Source of the DNA: Gammaproteobacteria bacterium
GTDB lineage: Bacteria > Pseudomonadota > Gammaproteobacteria > UBA6429 > Thiohalophilaceae
Length of the DNA: 7,240 nucleotides
NCBI GenBank assembly: GCA_029880425.1
Contig: JAOUOK010000079.1
Span: 1 to 7,240 of the forward strand
Direction: 5' to 3'
The stretch's first letter is position 1; each line of letters begins with the position of its first letter. Positions 1-5,463 of this stretch are shown here, piece after piece. The notes beneath the pieces are model-generated. The model ran no database searches. It had not been told where the DNA came from and saw nothing but the letters and a program-made list of their open reading frames with translations. Position numbers and translations under genes: made by a program.

Positions 1-2
1 AT

Positions 3-140
3 GACCTGGTTGACCAGGTTATTGAAGGTATTCAAAAGTCTGCACATTCCGGAAAAATCGGCGATGGCAAGATTTTTGTTTCTGGTATCGATCAAGCTGT
101 TCGTATTCGTACCGGTGAGTCCGGTAATGAAGCGTTATAA
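3..140 (+). CDS. glnK: Nitrogen regulatory protein PII (GlnK/GlnB family), C-terminal 45 residues
   Basis: Only the last 45 codons are in the window; the frame is open to the left edge and stops at 138-140. The visible protein contains the PII C-terminal signature: VDQVIEGI, then the KIGDGKIFV strand and the RIRTGESG segment before the end. The TGKIGDGKIF-type and RIRTGE motifs are family hallmarks that contribute to the ATP/ADP and 2-oxoglutarate binding cleft between subunits of the trimer. PII proteins sense 2-oxoglutarate and energy charge, and in the GlnK subtype plug the ammonium channel AmtB. The T-loop with the uridylylated tyrosine lies outside the window. The stop is 15 bases before amtB with no terminator between, so the two genes form the classical glnK-amtB operon. 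I call it GlnK rather than GlnB from this linkage, not from sequence differences. Confidence 0.93.
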   Translation, partial: DLVDQVIEGIQKSAHSGKIGDGKIFVSGIDQAVRIRTGESGNEAL

Positions 141-155
141 GAGGAGTAGATAAAG

Positions 156-1451
156 ATGGAAAATCAAATTTTTGAACTTCAGTACGCCATCGATACCTTT
201 TACTTCCTTGTAATGGGTGCATTGGTGATGTGGATGGCAGCAGGTTTTGCCATGCTCGAAGCGGGCCTGGTTCGCTCTAAAAATACAACTGAAATATTAA
301 CCAAGAATGTTATTTTATTCGCGGTTGCCTGTACTGCGTACATGGTTGTTGGTTATGACATTATGTATGACGGTGGTGTTTTCTTAAAAGACATAGCGTT
401 AGATGGCGCTGCAAATGCTGATGCATTAACTGCGACTGTCTTAGCTGAATCTGCAAAAGCAGGTTTTGGTGGTGATTCTGTTTATTCAAATGCTTCAGAC
501 TTTTTCTTCCAGGTTGTATTCGTAGCGACTGCTATGTCTATCGTATCTGGTGCGGTTGCTGAGCGTATGAAGTTATGGTCATTCGTTTTATTTGCTGTTG
601 TTATGACTGCGTTCATCTACCCAATGGAAGGTAACTGGACATGGGGTGGTGGTTCAGTGTTTGGTATGTACAGCCTGGGTGACCTTGGTTTCAGTGACTT
701 TGCTGGTTCAGGTATCGTTCACATGGCCGGTGCTGCAGCTGCTTTAGCTGGTGTAATTTTACTCGGTGCACGTAAAGGTAAATACGGTCCTAACGGTGAA
801 GTAAACGCAATTCCTGGTGCAAACTTACCTTTAGCAACATTAGGTACGTTTATCTTATGGATGGGTTGGTTTGGCTTTAACGGTGGTTCAGTATTAAAAC
901 TGGGCGATATTGCTAACTCTAATGCTGTTGCAATGGTGTTCTTAAATACGAATGCTGCTGCTGCCGGTGGTGTCATTGCTGCTTTAGTTATTGCTCGTGT
1001 TTTATTCGGCAAAGCTGATTTAACCATGGCATTAAACGGTGCATTAGCTGGTTTAGTTGCAATCACTGCAGGTCCTGACACGCCTTCACCTTTAGCGGCT
1101 ACTTTAATTGGTGCTGTAGGTGGTGCGTTAGTAGTGTTCTCTATCCTGACACTCGACAAAATGAAAATTGATGACCCGGTGGGTGCTATCTCTGTTCATG
1201 GTGTAGTTGGTATCTGGGGTCTGTTAGCAGTGCCTTTAACAAATGATGGTGCTTCATTCATGGGTCAAATCGCGGGTGGCTTAACTATCTTTGTCTGGGT
1301 ATTCGCTGCAAGCTTTATTACCTGGTACGTGATCAAGTTAATTATGGGAATCCGTGTTAGCGAAGAAGAAGAGTTCGAAGGAACTGATCTTTCTGAGTGT
1401 GGTATGGAAGCTTACCCAGAATTTACTGGTTCACGTGGTTCGGGTCTATAA
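156..1451 (+). CDS. amtB: Ammonium transporter AmtB
   Basis: This is a 431-residue polytopic inner-membrane ammonium channel of the Amt/MEP/Rh family. By alignment from memory to E. coli AmtB, the functional residues are present: twin pore histidines His189 (in VHMAG) and His348 (in SVHGVVGIWG), Asp181 (DFAGSG), the phenylalanine gate Phe122/Phe241, and Trp163 (WTWGGG) and Ser245 (FNGGS) of the outer ammonium site. The C-terminal tail from about residue 399 (GIRVSEEEE...GMEAYPEF) is the conserved cytoplasmic element that couples to PII. Unlike E. coli AmtB there is no obvious cleavable leader; the protein begins MENQIFELQYAIDTFYF, as in Vibrio-type Amt proteins. The start is supported by a strong GAGGAG ribosome site at 141-146, nine bases before the ATG. 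The gene follows glnK and ends in a terminator at 1507-1537. Nitrogen-limitation control of the operon is expected, but the promoter is outside the window. Confidence 0.97.
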   Translation: MENQIFELQYAIDTFYFLVMGALVMWMAAGFAMLEAGLVRSKNTTEILTKNVILFAVACTAYMVVGYDIMYDGGVFLKDIALDGAANADALTATVLAESAKAGFGGDSVYSNASDFFFQVVFVATAMSIVSGAVAERMKLWSFVLFAVVMTAFIYPMEGNWTWGGGSVFGMYSLGDLGFSDFAGSGIVHMAGAAAALAGVILLGARKGKYGPNGEVNAIPGANLPLATLGTFILWMGWFGFNGGSVLKLGDIANSNAVAMVFLNTNAAAAGGVIAALVIARVLFGKADLTMALNGALAGLVAITAGPDTPSPLAATLIGAVGGALVVFSILTLDKMKIDDPVGAISVHGVVGIWGLLAVPLTNDGASFMGQIAGGLTIFVWVFAASFITWYVIKLIMGIRVSEEEEFEGTDLSECGMEAYPEFTGSRGSGL

Positions 1452-1506
1452 GGACTTCAGGTCTGTAAGATTTAGGTAAAAGCTCACAGATATTTGTGAA
1501 CTCTTT

Positions 1507-1537
1507 AAGGCGCCGAATTTTTTCGGCGCCTTTTTTT
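1507..1537 (+). terminator. Rho-independent terminator of glnK-amtB
   Basis: The arms AAGGCGCCGAA (1507-1517) and TTCGGCGCCTT (1522-1532) are perfect inverted repeats around a TTTT loop. The 3' arm runs directly into a seven-T tract (1531-1537). It lies 55 bases after the amtB stop. On the minus strand the hairpin is followed by only two U residues, so it would be a weak terminator for the convergent CDGSH gene. Confidence 0.95.
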
Positions 1538-1551
1538 ATGTATTATTTTTA

Positions 1552-1785
1552 TTACTGGTAATGACTTCCATCGCAAAATGGCGGGTTTTTAGTTTTTTTA
1601 CAGCCGCAAAATTGATATTTTCTTTTTTCATCAACAGACAGCTTAACAGGCTCAGTTTCCGTCACTTGATGGCTTCCGTCACAATAAGGCTGGTTTTTTG
1701 ATTTACCACAAGCACATAACCAGTGTTCACCAACTTCAAGTTCAACTTTATATGGTCCATTTCCTGATATTTCTTCTTTTGACAT
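1552..1785 (-). CDS. CDGSH iron-sulfur domain protein with two motifs
   Basis: This 77-residue soluble protein has two complete CDGSH motifs (C-X-C-X2-S/T-X3-P-X-C-D-G-S/T-H). The first has ligands Cys24, Cys26, Cys35 and His39; the second Cys60, Cys62, Cys71 and His75. Each 3Cys-1His set is expected to bind one redox-active, pH-labile [2Fe-2S] cluster. Two motifs in one short chain match the class of the mitochondrial protein CISD3 (MiNT), where a single chain carries both clusters; mitoNEET-type proteins have one motif and dimerise. There is no membrane anchor or signal peptide. The precise role of the bacterial members is unsettled; electron transfer or Fe-S/iron homeostasis is usually proposed. 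An AGG ribosome site (1791-1793 on the complement) is five bases before the ATG. The gene is divergent from a FetAB-like exporter with 77 bases between the starts, and its end faces the amtB terminator. Confidence 0.93.
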   Translation of the reverse strand: MSKEEISGNGPYKVELEVGEHWLCACGKSKNQPYCDGSHQVTETEPVKLSVDEKRKYQFCGCKKTKNPPFCDGSHYQ

Positions 1786-1862
1786 AACAACCTATTTTAT
1801 GCAGTTATTGATAGAATAGTTACTTTATAACAGCGGTTTAAATAAAAATAAAGACAAGTAGC
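1786..1862. promoter_or_regulatory. Divergent intergenic region between the CDGSH gene and fetA-like gene
   Basis: This 77-base AT-rich spacer separates two divergently transcribed genes and so should hold both promoters. I see a TATAAC hexamer at 1826-1831 on the plus strand and a TTGATA at 1808-1813, but they are only 12 bases apart and do not make a normal sigma70 pair. No clear operator palindrome (Fur, FNR or IscR-like) is visible. The plus-strand gene also lacks a clear Shine-Dalgarno sequence. The call is by position only. Confidence 0.4.
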
Positions 1863-2459
1863 ATGGCAACTTTACGTTTAGAGCAATTACAGGTGCAAAT
1901 ACTTAAACCTTTTAATGTAAAGGTTACTAGTGAGATTGTGTGTTTATCGGGAGCTTCAGGCTCAGGAAAATCGCTTATTCTTCGGGCAATTGCTGATTTA
2001 ATAGAGCATGAGGGTGAAGCATACCTGGATGAAAAAAAATGCAGTGAAATAAACCCGGTACTATGGCGAAAATGGGTTGGATTGTTACCTGCTGAGAGTG
2101 CATGGTGGCACGACCAGGTGGGTGATCATTTTCAACCGGTAAAAGATGATTACCTGGATAAGCTTAACTTGCCTGCTGGAAGCCTTGATTGGGAAGTATC
2201 GCGCTGTTCAACCGGTGAGAAACAACGTTTAGCGATTGCACGTTTATTACAGCTTAAACCTAAAGCTTTATTACTCGATGAACCTACTGCAAGCCTGGAT
2301 GCAGAGAGCGTAAAAAGAGTTGAGACTGTTATTAAAAATTATGTTGATGAGTTTAATGTTCCCGTGATCTGGGTCAGTCACGATAATGAACAAATAAAAC
2401 GTTTAGCTCATCGTGTCTTTAAAATTCAGAATAATGAGATTAAAGAGGTGAAGGTATGA
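1863..2459 (+). CDS. FetA-like (YbbL family) ABC transporter ATP-binding protein
   Basis: This 198-residue ABC ATPase is short for the class but has the core parts: Walker A GASGSGKS (30-37), signature STGEKQ (116-121), Walker B LLLDEP (136-141) with Glu140, D-loop SLD (144-146) and switch His173 (VSHD). The Q-loop position after VGLLP reads Ala77-Glu78 instead of the usual glutamine, in the stretch LPAESAWW. The next gene encodes a UPF0014/FetB-type permease and overlaps this one by four bases (ATGA), so the two form one transporter. E. coli FetAB (YbbLM) is reported as an iron exporter that helps resist peroxide stress. The substrate here is inferred from that similarity and not visible in the sequence. 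No good ribosome site precedes the ATG, but no alternative start fits the N-terminal strand ahead of Walker A. Confidence 0.88.
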   Translation: MATLRLEQLQVQILKPFNVKVTSEIVCLSGASGSGKSLILRAIADLIEHEGEAYLDEKKCSEINPVLWRKWVGLLPAESAWWHDQVGDHFQPVKDDYLDKLNLPAGSLDWEVSRCSTGEKQRLAIARLLQLKPKALLLDEPTASLDAESVKRVETVIKNYVDEFNVPVIWVSHDNEQIKRLAHRVFKIQNNEIKEVKV

Positions 2460-3247
2460 ACGTGATTTCACTCTCGCCGATTGATTTAACCATGGCGGCC
2501 TTACTGGTTGTTGCACTTGCCTTTATCTCATTTATTTTAAAGTTGGGTCTAACTAACAGGATAATTATTGCTGCTATCCGGACAGTACTGCAATTATTAT
2601 TAATTGGCCTGGTATTAAAAGCACTTTTTGCCCATGTCAGTTTATTGTGGGTTTCAGCTTTATCTGTCCTGATGTTATTAATAGCCGGGCGTGAAGTCAT
2701 GGCACGGCAACAGCGGCGCTTTGGTGGAGTCTGGGGCTATGGCCTTGGCACATTGTCAATGTTTGTTTCATCCTTTGCCCTTACTGTTTATGCATTAATT
2801 GTTATTGTCGGAACTGATCCGTGGTATACCCCGCAATACGCGATTCCCTTACTGGGTATGATGCTGGGTAATACCATGACAGGTGTTGCTCTTGCATTGG
2901 ATAAGTTAACCACGACGGCATGGCAACAACGTGCAATTATTGAAGCACGCCTGATATTAGGCCAGGATTGGCGTACCGCGATAGCTGATATCACCAGGGA
3001 TAGTGTACGTATCGGCATGATTCCAATGATCAACGCCATGGCAGCAGCAGGCCTGGTGAGTTTACCGGGTATGATGACAGGTCAAATTTTATCGGGTACT
3101 GATCCGGTAGAAGCGGTAAAATACCAGATATTGATTATGTTTTTAATTACAGCGGGCACGGGATTTTCAGCTATCCTGGCAACATGGATTGGGGCTCGCC
3201 ATTTATTCGATGACAGGCAACGGTTACGCTTAGAACGGTTAAGCTAA
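2456..3247 (+). CDS. FetB-like (UPF0014/YbbM) ABC transporter permease, putative iron exporter
   Basis: This 263-residue polytopic membrane protein is close to the length of E. coli FetB. Hydrophobic segments lie at roughly 10-29, 34-59, 62-79, 93-119, 126-148, 188-210 and 222-246. UPF0014 hallmarks are visible: the RTVLQLLLIGLVLK segment in the second helix, PLLGMMLGNTMTGVALALD (about 131-149), and the highly conserved block RDSVRIGMIPMINAM followed by VSLPGMMTGQILSGTDP (about 202-218) and KYQI. It is translationally coupled to the upstream ATPase through the ATGA overlap at 2456-2459 and has its own AGAGG ribosome site at 2444-2448. Together they make a type-II-like two-gene ABC exporter in the inner membrane. 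Iron as substrate is inferred from the FetAB family. Confidence 0.9.
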   Translation: MNVISLSPIDLTMAALLVVALAFISFILKLGLTNRIIIAAIRTVLQLLLIGLVLKALFAHVSLLWVSALSVLMLLIAGREVMARQQRRFGGVWGYGLGTLSMFVSSFALTVYALIVIVGTDPWYTPQYAIPLLGMMLGNTMTGVALALDKLTTTAWQQRAIIEARLILGQDWRTAIADITRDSVRIGMIPMINAMAAAGLVSLPGMMTGQILSGTDPVEAVKYQILIMFLITAGTGFSAILATWIGARHLFDDRQRLRLERLS

Positions 3248-3260
3248 AAGGGTTTATCAA

Positions 3261-3737
3261 ATGACTTTAAGTAAACCATCTTTTTATTTATTTTTAATCT
3301 CGGTGCTATCATTAATGCTGAATTCAGTTAATGCGGCATCAGTTTATAAGTGGGTTGATGAAGATGGCCAGGTGCATTATGGCAGCAAACCTAAAAGTAA
3401 AAGCGCGAAAGAAGTTAAAATTAAAAAACGATATATTGATTCCGGAACATCTACCCCATCGTTAACAACACAGGAACGGGTAAATAAACAAAAAAAGTTT
3501 ATTAATGCGCTTGATGAAGAAAATAAAATTCTTTCAGAAGAGAAAAGAAAAAAGAAAAAGCAGGAAGAGTTAAAAAATGCCCGCTGTAATGCTGCGCGTG
3601 ATCAACTTAAAAGACAGGAATCAGCAAGCGCGTTATATGATTTAGATGAAAAAGGTAATCGTATATTGCTGGATAAAAAACAATATGAGATAGCGATGAA
3701 GCAGGCACGAGCCCGTGTCGCAAAATGGTGTGATTAG
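3261..3737 (+). CDS. Secreted DUF4124 domain protein
   Basis: This 158-residue protein has a Sec signal peptide (hydrophobic core about 8-20, probable cleavage after NSVNA at residue 25). A DUF4124 segment follows immediately: ASVYKWVDEDGQVHYGSKP (26-44). The middle (about 70-120) is strongly charged and Lys/Glu-rich, probably helical or coiled coil. The C-terminal part has the pattern LYDLDEKGNR ... VAKWCD, with two cysteines, Cys109 and Cys157, able to form a disulfide in the periplasm. This arrangement is common in gammaproteobacterial DUF4124 proteins, whose function is unknown. It starts 13 bases after the fetB-like stop with an AGGG ribosome site at 3249-3252, so it is probably the third gene of that operon. 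A link to metal export is only suggested by position. Confidence 0.85.
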   Translation: MTLSKPSFYLFLISVLSLMLNSVNAASVYKWVDEDGQVHYGSKPKSKSAKEVKIKKRYIDSGTSTPSLTTQERVNKQKKFINALDEENKILSEEKRKKKKQEELKNARCNAARDQLKRQESASALYDLDEKGNRILLDKKQYEIAMKQARARVAKWCD

Positions 3738-3833
3738 CACTTTAATCATTCCCAACACAGGAACGAAAATTATTTCGCGCTGACAATTTTAGTGTAAGTA
3801 GTAAAAAAGTATTTTAGTTAAGAGGTTTTAAAC
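3738..3833 (+). promoter_or_regulatory. Spacer upstream of the cupin gene; possible weak promoter
   Basis: The spacer is 96 bases. It holds a small stem CGAAA-ATTA-TTTCG at 3764-3777 without a T tract, so it is not a convincing terminator for the upstream operon. CTGACA at 3780-3785 is a near-consensus -35 element, but its best -10 partner (TAAAAA, 3802-3807, spacing 16) is poor. The ribosome site AGAGG (3821-3825) eight bases before the ATG of the cupin gene is clear. Confidence 0.3.
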
Positions 3834-4115
3834 ATGGATAAAATTTTAGTAGAAAAAAATGCATCCTCAATGAAGATGGAAGTGATGGGTGTGTTTGACT
3901 GGGCAACATGGGAAAAAGAAGTTTCTGAATTTCCGTGGACATACCAGATGACAGAAACATGTTACATAATTGATGGTGAAGCCATCGTTACACCGGATGG
4001 TGGTGAGCCGGTGACAATTGAACGTGGTGATTTAGTCATATTTCCTAAAGGCATGTCCTGTACATGGAAAATTATTGAACCGATAGAAAAGCATTATAAT
4101 TTTAGTGAATCCTAA
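3834..4115 (+). CDS. Small single-domain cupin (DUF861/Cupin_3 type)
   Basis: This is a 93-residue cytoplasmic protein that is essentially one cupin beta-barrel. The recognisable Cupin_3 pattern is: a WEKEVSEFPW segment (26-35), TETCYIIDGEAIVTPDGG (40-57), then RGDLVIFPKGMSCTW (64-78) and a terminal KHYNF (86-90). The classical cupin HxH metal pair is replaced by Glu41/Cys43 in the first motif; His87 near the end is another possible ligand. This short, sugar-epimerase-like/EutQ-like cupin type is widespread, and its individual members are mostly uncharacterised; metal binding is not certain. The gene has a good AGAGG ribosome site. It lies 96 bases after the DUF4124 gene and 101 bases before the DUF454 gene, so it may be transcribed alone. 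No function can be assigned beyond the fold. Confidence 0.85.
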   Translation: MDKILVEKNASSMKMEVMGVFDWATWEKEVSEFPWTYQMTETCYIIDGEAIVTPDGGEPVTIERGDLVIFPKGMSCTWKIIEPIEKHYNFSES

Positions 4116-4164
4116 TTGATTAGCTAAAGATGTCAGCGTGTTTTCACCATGCAAAAATTAACAA

Positions 4165-4186
4165 GTAATTGATCTTTATCAATTAC
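4165..4186 (+). promoter_or_regulatory. FNR/Anr-type binding site (perfect TTGAT-N4-ATCAA)
   Basis: Two perfect 9-base arms, GTAATTGAT (4165-4173) and ATCAATTAC (4178-4186), flank CTTT. The core TTGAT-CTTT-ATCAA (4169-4182) is an exact match to the FNR/Anr/Dnr consensus, including the AA/TT flanks. Its centre (between 4175 and 4176) is 41.5 bases upstream of the A of the next ATG. The classical class II activation distance is -41.5 from the transcription start. An alternative reading as an AT-rich terminator hairpin for the cupin gene is weaker: the stem has few GC pairs and the T run (4192-4196) is five bases past the stem. Confidence 0.75.
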
Positions 4187-4204
4187 GCGTGTTTTTAGAA
4201 AAAA

Positions 4205-4210
4205 TATCAT
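4205..4210 (+). promoter_or_regulatory. -10 element TATCAT of the ybaN-like promoter
   Basis: TATCAT matches TATAAT at five of six positions. If transcription starts at 4217 the hexamer occupies exactly -12 to -7 and the FNR-type site is at exactly -41.5, the textbook class II layout. Position 4217 is the A of the ATG, so the mRNA would be leaderless, in agreement with the absence of a Shine-Dalgarno sequence. Confidence 0.55.
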
Positions 4211-4216
4211 TTCGCA

Positions 4217-4621
4217 ATGAGAAAAATCTTACAAAATCACCTGTTGATTATTTTTGGCTGGATCAGCATTGCGCTGGGCATGCTGGGAGTGATATTACCG
4301 ATACTGCCTACCACCCCTTTCATGATTGCTGCCCTGATTTTTTTTTCAAAGAGCTCACCAAGATTTCATCAAATGCTATTAAATAACGCAGTGTTTGGAC
4401 CGGCTTTAAAAGAATGGGAAGAAAAGAAAGTAGTATCGCGGCAGGTAAAATATAAAGCGACTTTTCTTATCATAATTTCTTTTTCAATATCGCTAGCTAT
4501 TTATTATAATAATATTCATGTTCAGTTGTACTTAATTGCGCTTGCCCTGGTATTACTGTTTATGATCTGGCGCATTAAAGAAGAACCTCAACTGCAGAAT
4601 AAGTCTGTTAATAAAAGCTAA
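4217..4621 (+). CDS. YbaN-like DUF454 inner-membrane protein
   Basis: This 134-residue membrane protein is close in length to E. coli YbaN. DUF454 hallmarks are visible: FGWISIALGMLGVILPILPTTPF near the N-terminus (13-35, with LPTTPF at 30-35) and SSPRFH (46-51) before the W-containing loop. Hydrophobic segments lie at about 9-28, 30-45, 82-98 and 101-118, so three to four membrane passes are likely. The family has no established biochemical function; from memory, PhuW of the Pseudomonas haem-uptake operon belongs to it. The start is fixed by alignment to YbaN (MRKIL... corresponds to MQRII...). There is no Shine-Dalgarno sequence, and the upstream region carries an FNR-type site and a -10 element placed for a start at the ATG itself. 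The gene is convergent with the yugP-like gene, only 19 bases apart. Confidence 0.88.
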   Translation: MRKILQNHLLIIFGWISIALGMLGVILPILPTTPFMIAALIFFSKSSPRFHQMLLNNAVFGPALKEWEEKKVVSRQVKYKATFLIIISFSISLAIYYNNIHVQLYLIALALVLLFMIWRIKEEPQLQNKSVNKS

Positions 4622-4631
4622 AAAATTCTGC
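4594..4631. terminator. Possible weak terminator/inverted repeat between convergent genes
   Basis: GCAGAAT (4594-4600) and ATTCTGC (4625-4631) are a perfect 7-base inverted repeat around a 24-base loop that includes the DUF454 stop codon. AACC (4584-4587) and GGTT (4634-4637) could lengthen the stem across an internal loop, and TTTT follows on the plus strand. The large loop makes this a weak candidate. Confidence 0.25.
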
Positions 4632-4640
4632 TGGGTTTTA

Positions 4641-5324
4641 CTAACGACGAAGTATTGCAATCCAGCGCCATAGATTTAACAGGCTTGCCATTGAGCCAGC
4701 TAAGTAGGTTAAGGCTGCAGCTCTTAGTATACGACGTATCTTCGGCATATCCTCTTTCTCAACATAACCCGCTTCAAGAATAGGCAGCGCCTTATTAAAA
4801 CTGGCATCAGTCTCAACCGGCAAGGTAATAAGGTGTACCAGTGTTGCCATAAACATCGAACCAATACCGATAAAAAATAAAAAACCGCCGAGTGCCGGAG
4901 CCCGCGTTACCGCTGTAACAACCGGCATCACCATCATGGCAGCCACTCCAAATTTCTGTACCGAGTCAGCGAACACGGCGAGGCGACTGCGCCAGGCGAG
5001 TAATGATTCTTTACGGTGATGTTGAATGGCGTGCCCGACTTCATGCGCGGCAACGGCAACGGCGGTTAAAGATTTATTATCAAAGTTATTTGGTGATAAG
5101 CGGACTGCAAGATCGTTGGGATCATAATGATCAGAATCTGGATCGGTTTTCTCTACTTTTACATGGCTCATATCAAAGCGATCAAGTAAGTGACGAGCCA
5201 GTTCACCACCGGTACCTTGAAGTCTATCTAAGGGCTTTGCATAACGGCGGAAAGTATATTGCGCCCACCATTGTGGCCCAAATAAGATCGCGATAACTAA
5301 TAGAAAAATTACAATAAAGTGCAT
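4641..5324 (-). CDS. YugP-like membrane zinc metallopeptidase
   Basis: This 227-residue protein has an N-terminal membrane helix (about 2-17). The zinc motif AHEVGHAIQHH carries His94, Glu95 and His98, followed by hydrophobic segments (about 124-140 and 146-168). LPVETDAS (168-175) then supplies the likely third ligand Glu171. A last hydrophobic stretch is at about 201-224. This order (HEVGH, membrane hairpin, LPVE-DAS) is diagnostic for the neutral zinc metallopeptidase family of Bacillus YugP (Zn_peptidase_2). Substrates are not known; an envelope or membrane-protein quality role is usually guessed. The length is normal. No Shine-Dalgarno sequence is visible before the ATG; a GATACT hexamer lies six bases upstream of it. 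It follows the SPOR gene on the same strand, with a 139-base spacer containing a repeat-like element. Confidence 0.9.
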   Translation of the reverse strand: MHFIVIFLLVIAILFGPQWWAQYTFRRYAKPLDRLQGTGGELARHLLDRFDMSHVKVEKTDPDSDHYDPNDLAVRLSPNNFDNKSLTAVAVAAHEVGHAIQHHRKESLLAWRSRLAVFADSVQKFGVAAMMVMPVVTAVTRAPALGGFLFFIGIGSMFMATLVHLITLPVETDASFNKALPILEAGYVEKEDMPKIRRILRAAALTYLAGSMASLLNLWRWIAILRR

Positions 5325-5387
5325 GACTGAAGTATCACATAGAATTCAGGTTTGAACTATGCAGAGAATAAATAATTTATCAGAGAA

Positions 5388-5450
5388 GACACGGCGGTTT
5401 ACCGGGTTCTTTTTAGTTTTTACTGTGAACCTTCGTGTCCCCTGTGGTTT
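5388..5450. repeat. Imperfect inverted repeat resembling a dispersed intergenic repeat
   Basis: In the 139-base gap between two minus-strand genes, GACACG (5388-5393) pairs with CGTGTC (5434-5439) and GGTTC (5405-5409) with GAACC (5427-5431). The left arm carries an extra CGGT-TT-ACCG mini-palindrome (5395-5404). The right side, GAACCTTCGTGTC followed by CCCTGTGGTTTAAT, resembles from memory the TTCGTGTC-CTTCGTGGTT type of short repeat scattered between genes in many bacteria. The function is unknown; it may act as a transcript 3' hairpin for the SPOR gene. Recognition is from memory only. Confidence 0.45.
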
Positions 5451-5463
5451 AATCTTTTAAAAT

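Noticed and set aside
719..1159. 146-codon open frame antisense to amtB
   Set aside because: It lies wholly inside the well-supported amtB gene, its protein is a low-complexity Ala/Pro/Lys product of the opposite strand, and it matches no family I recognise.
1484..1499. TCACA-N6-TGTGA as a CRP site
   Set aside because: The half-sites are in the reverse order to the CRP consensus (TGTGA-N6-TCACA), and the location is downstream of amtB just before its terminator.
2440..3039. Two antisense open frames under the fetB-like gene
   Set aside because: Both are shadows of a conserved membrane protein gene with biased codons; no ribosome site or family features.
3764..3777. CGAAA-ATTA-TTTCG hairpin as a terminator after the DUF4124 gene
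   Set aside because: Only five base pairs and no T tract follows.
4165..4196. The 9-bp palindrome plus T run as a terminator for the cupin gene
   Set aside because: The stem is almost all A/T, the T run is separated from it by five bases, and the core matches the FNR consensus exactly with promoter-like spacing; a secondary terminator role cannot be fully excluded.
4189..4386. 65-codon frame overlapping the start of the DUF454 gene
   Set aside because: It runs through the promoter region and reads the DUF454 gene out of frame; the DUF454 frame carries the conserved LPTTPF and SSPRFH motifs.
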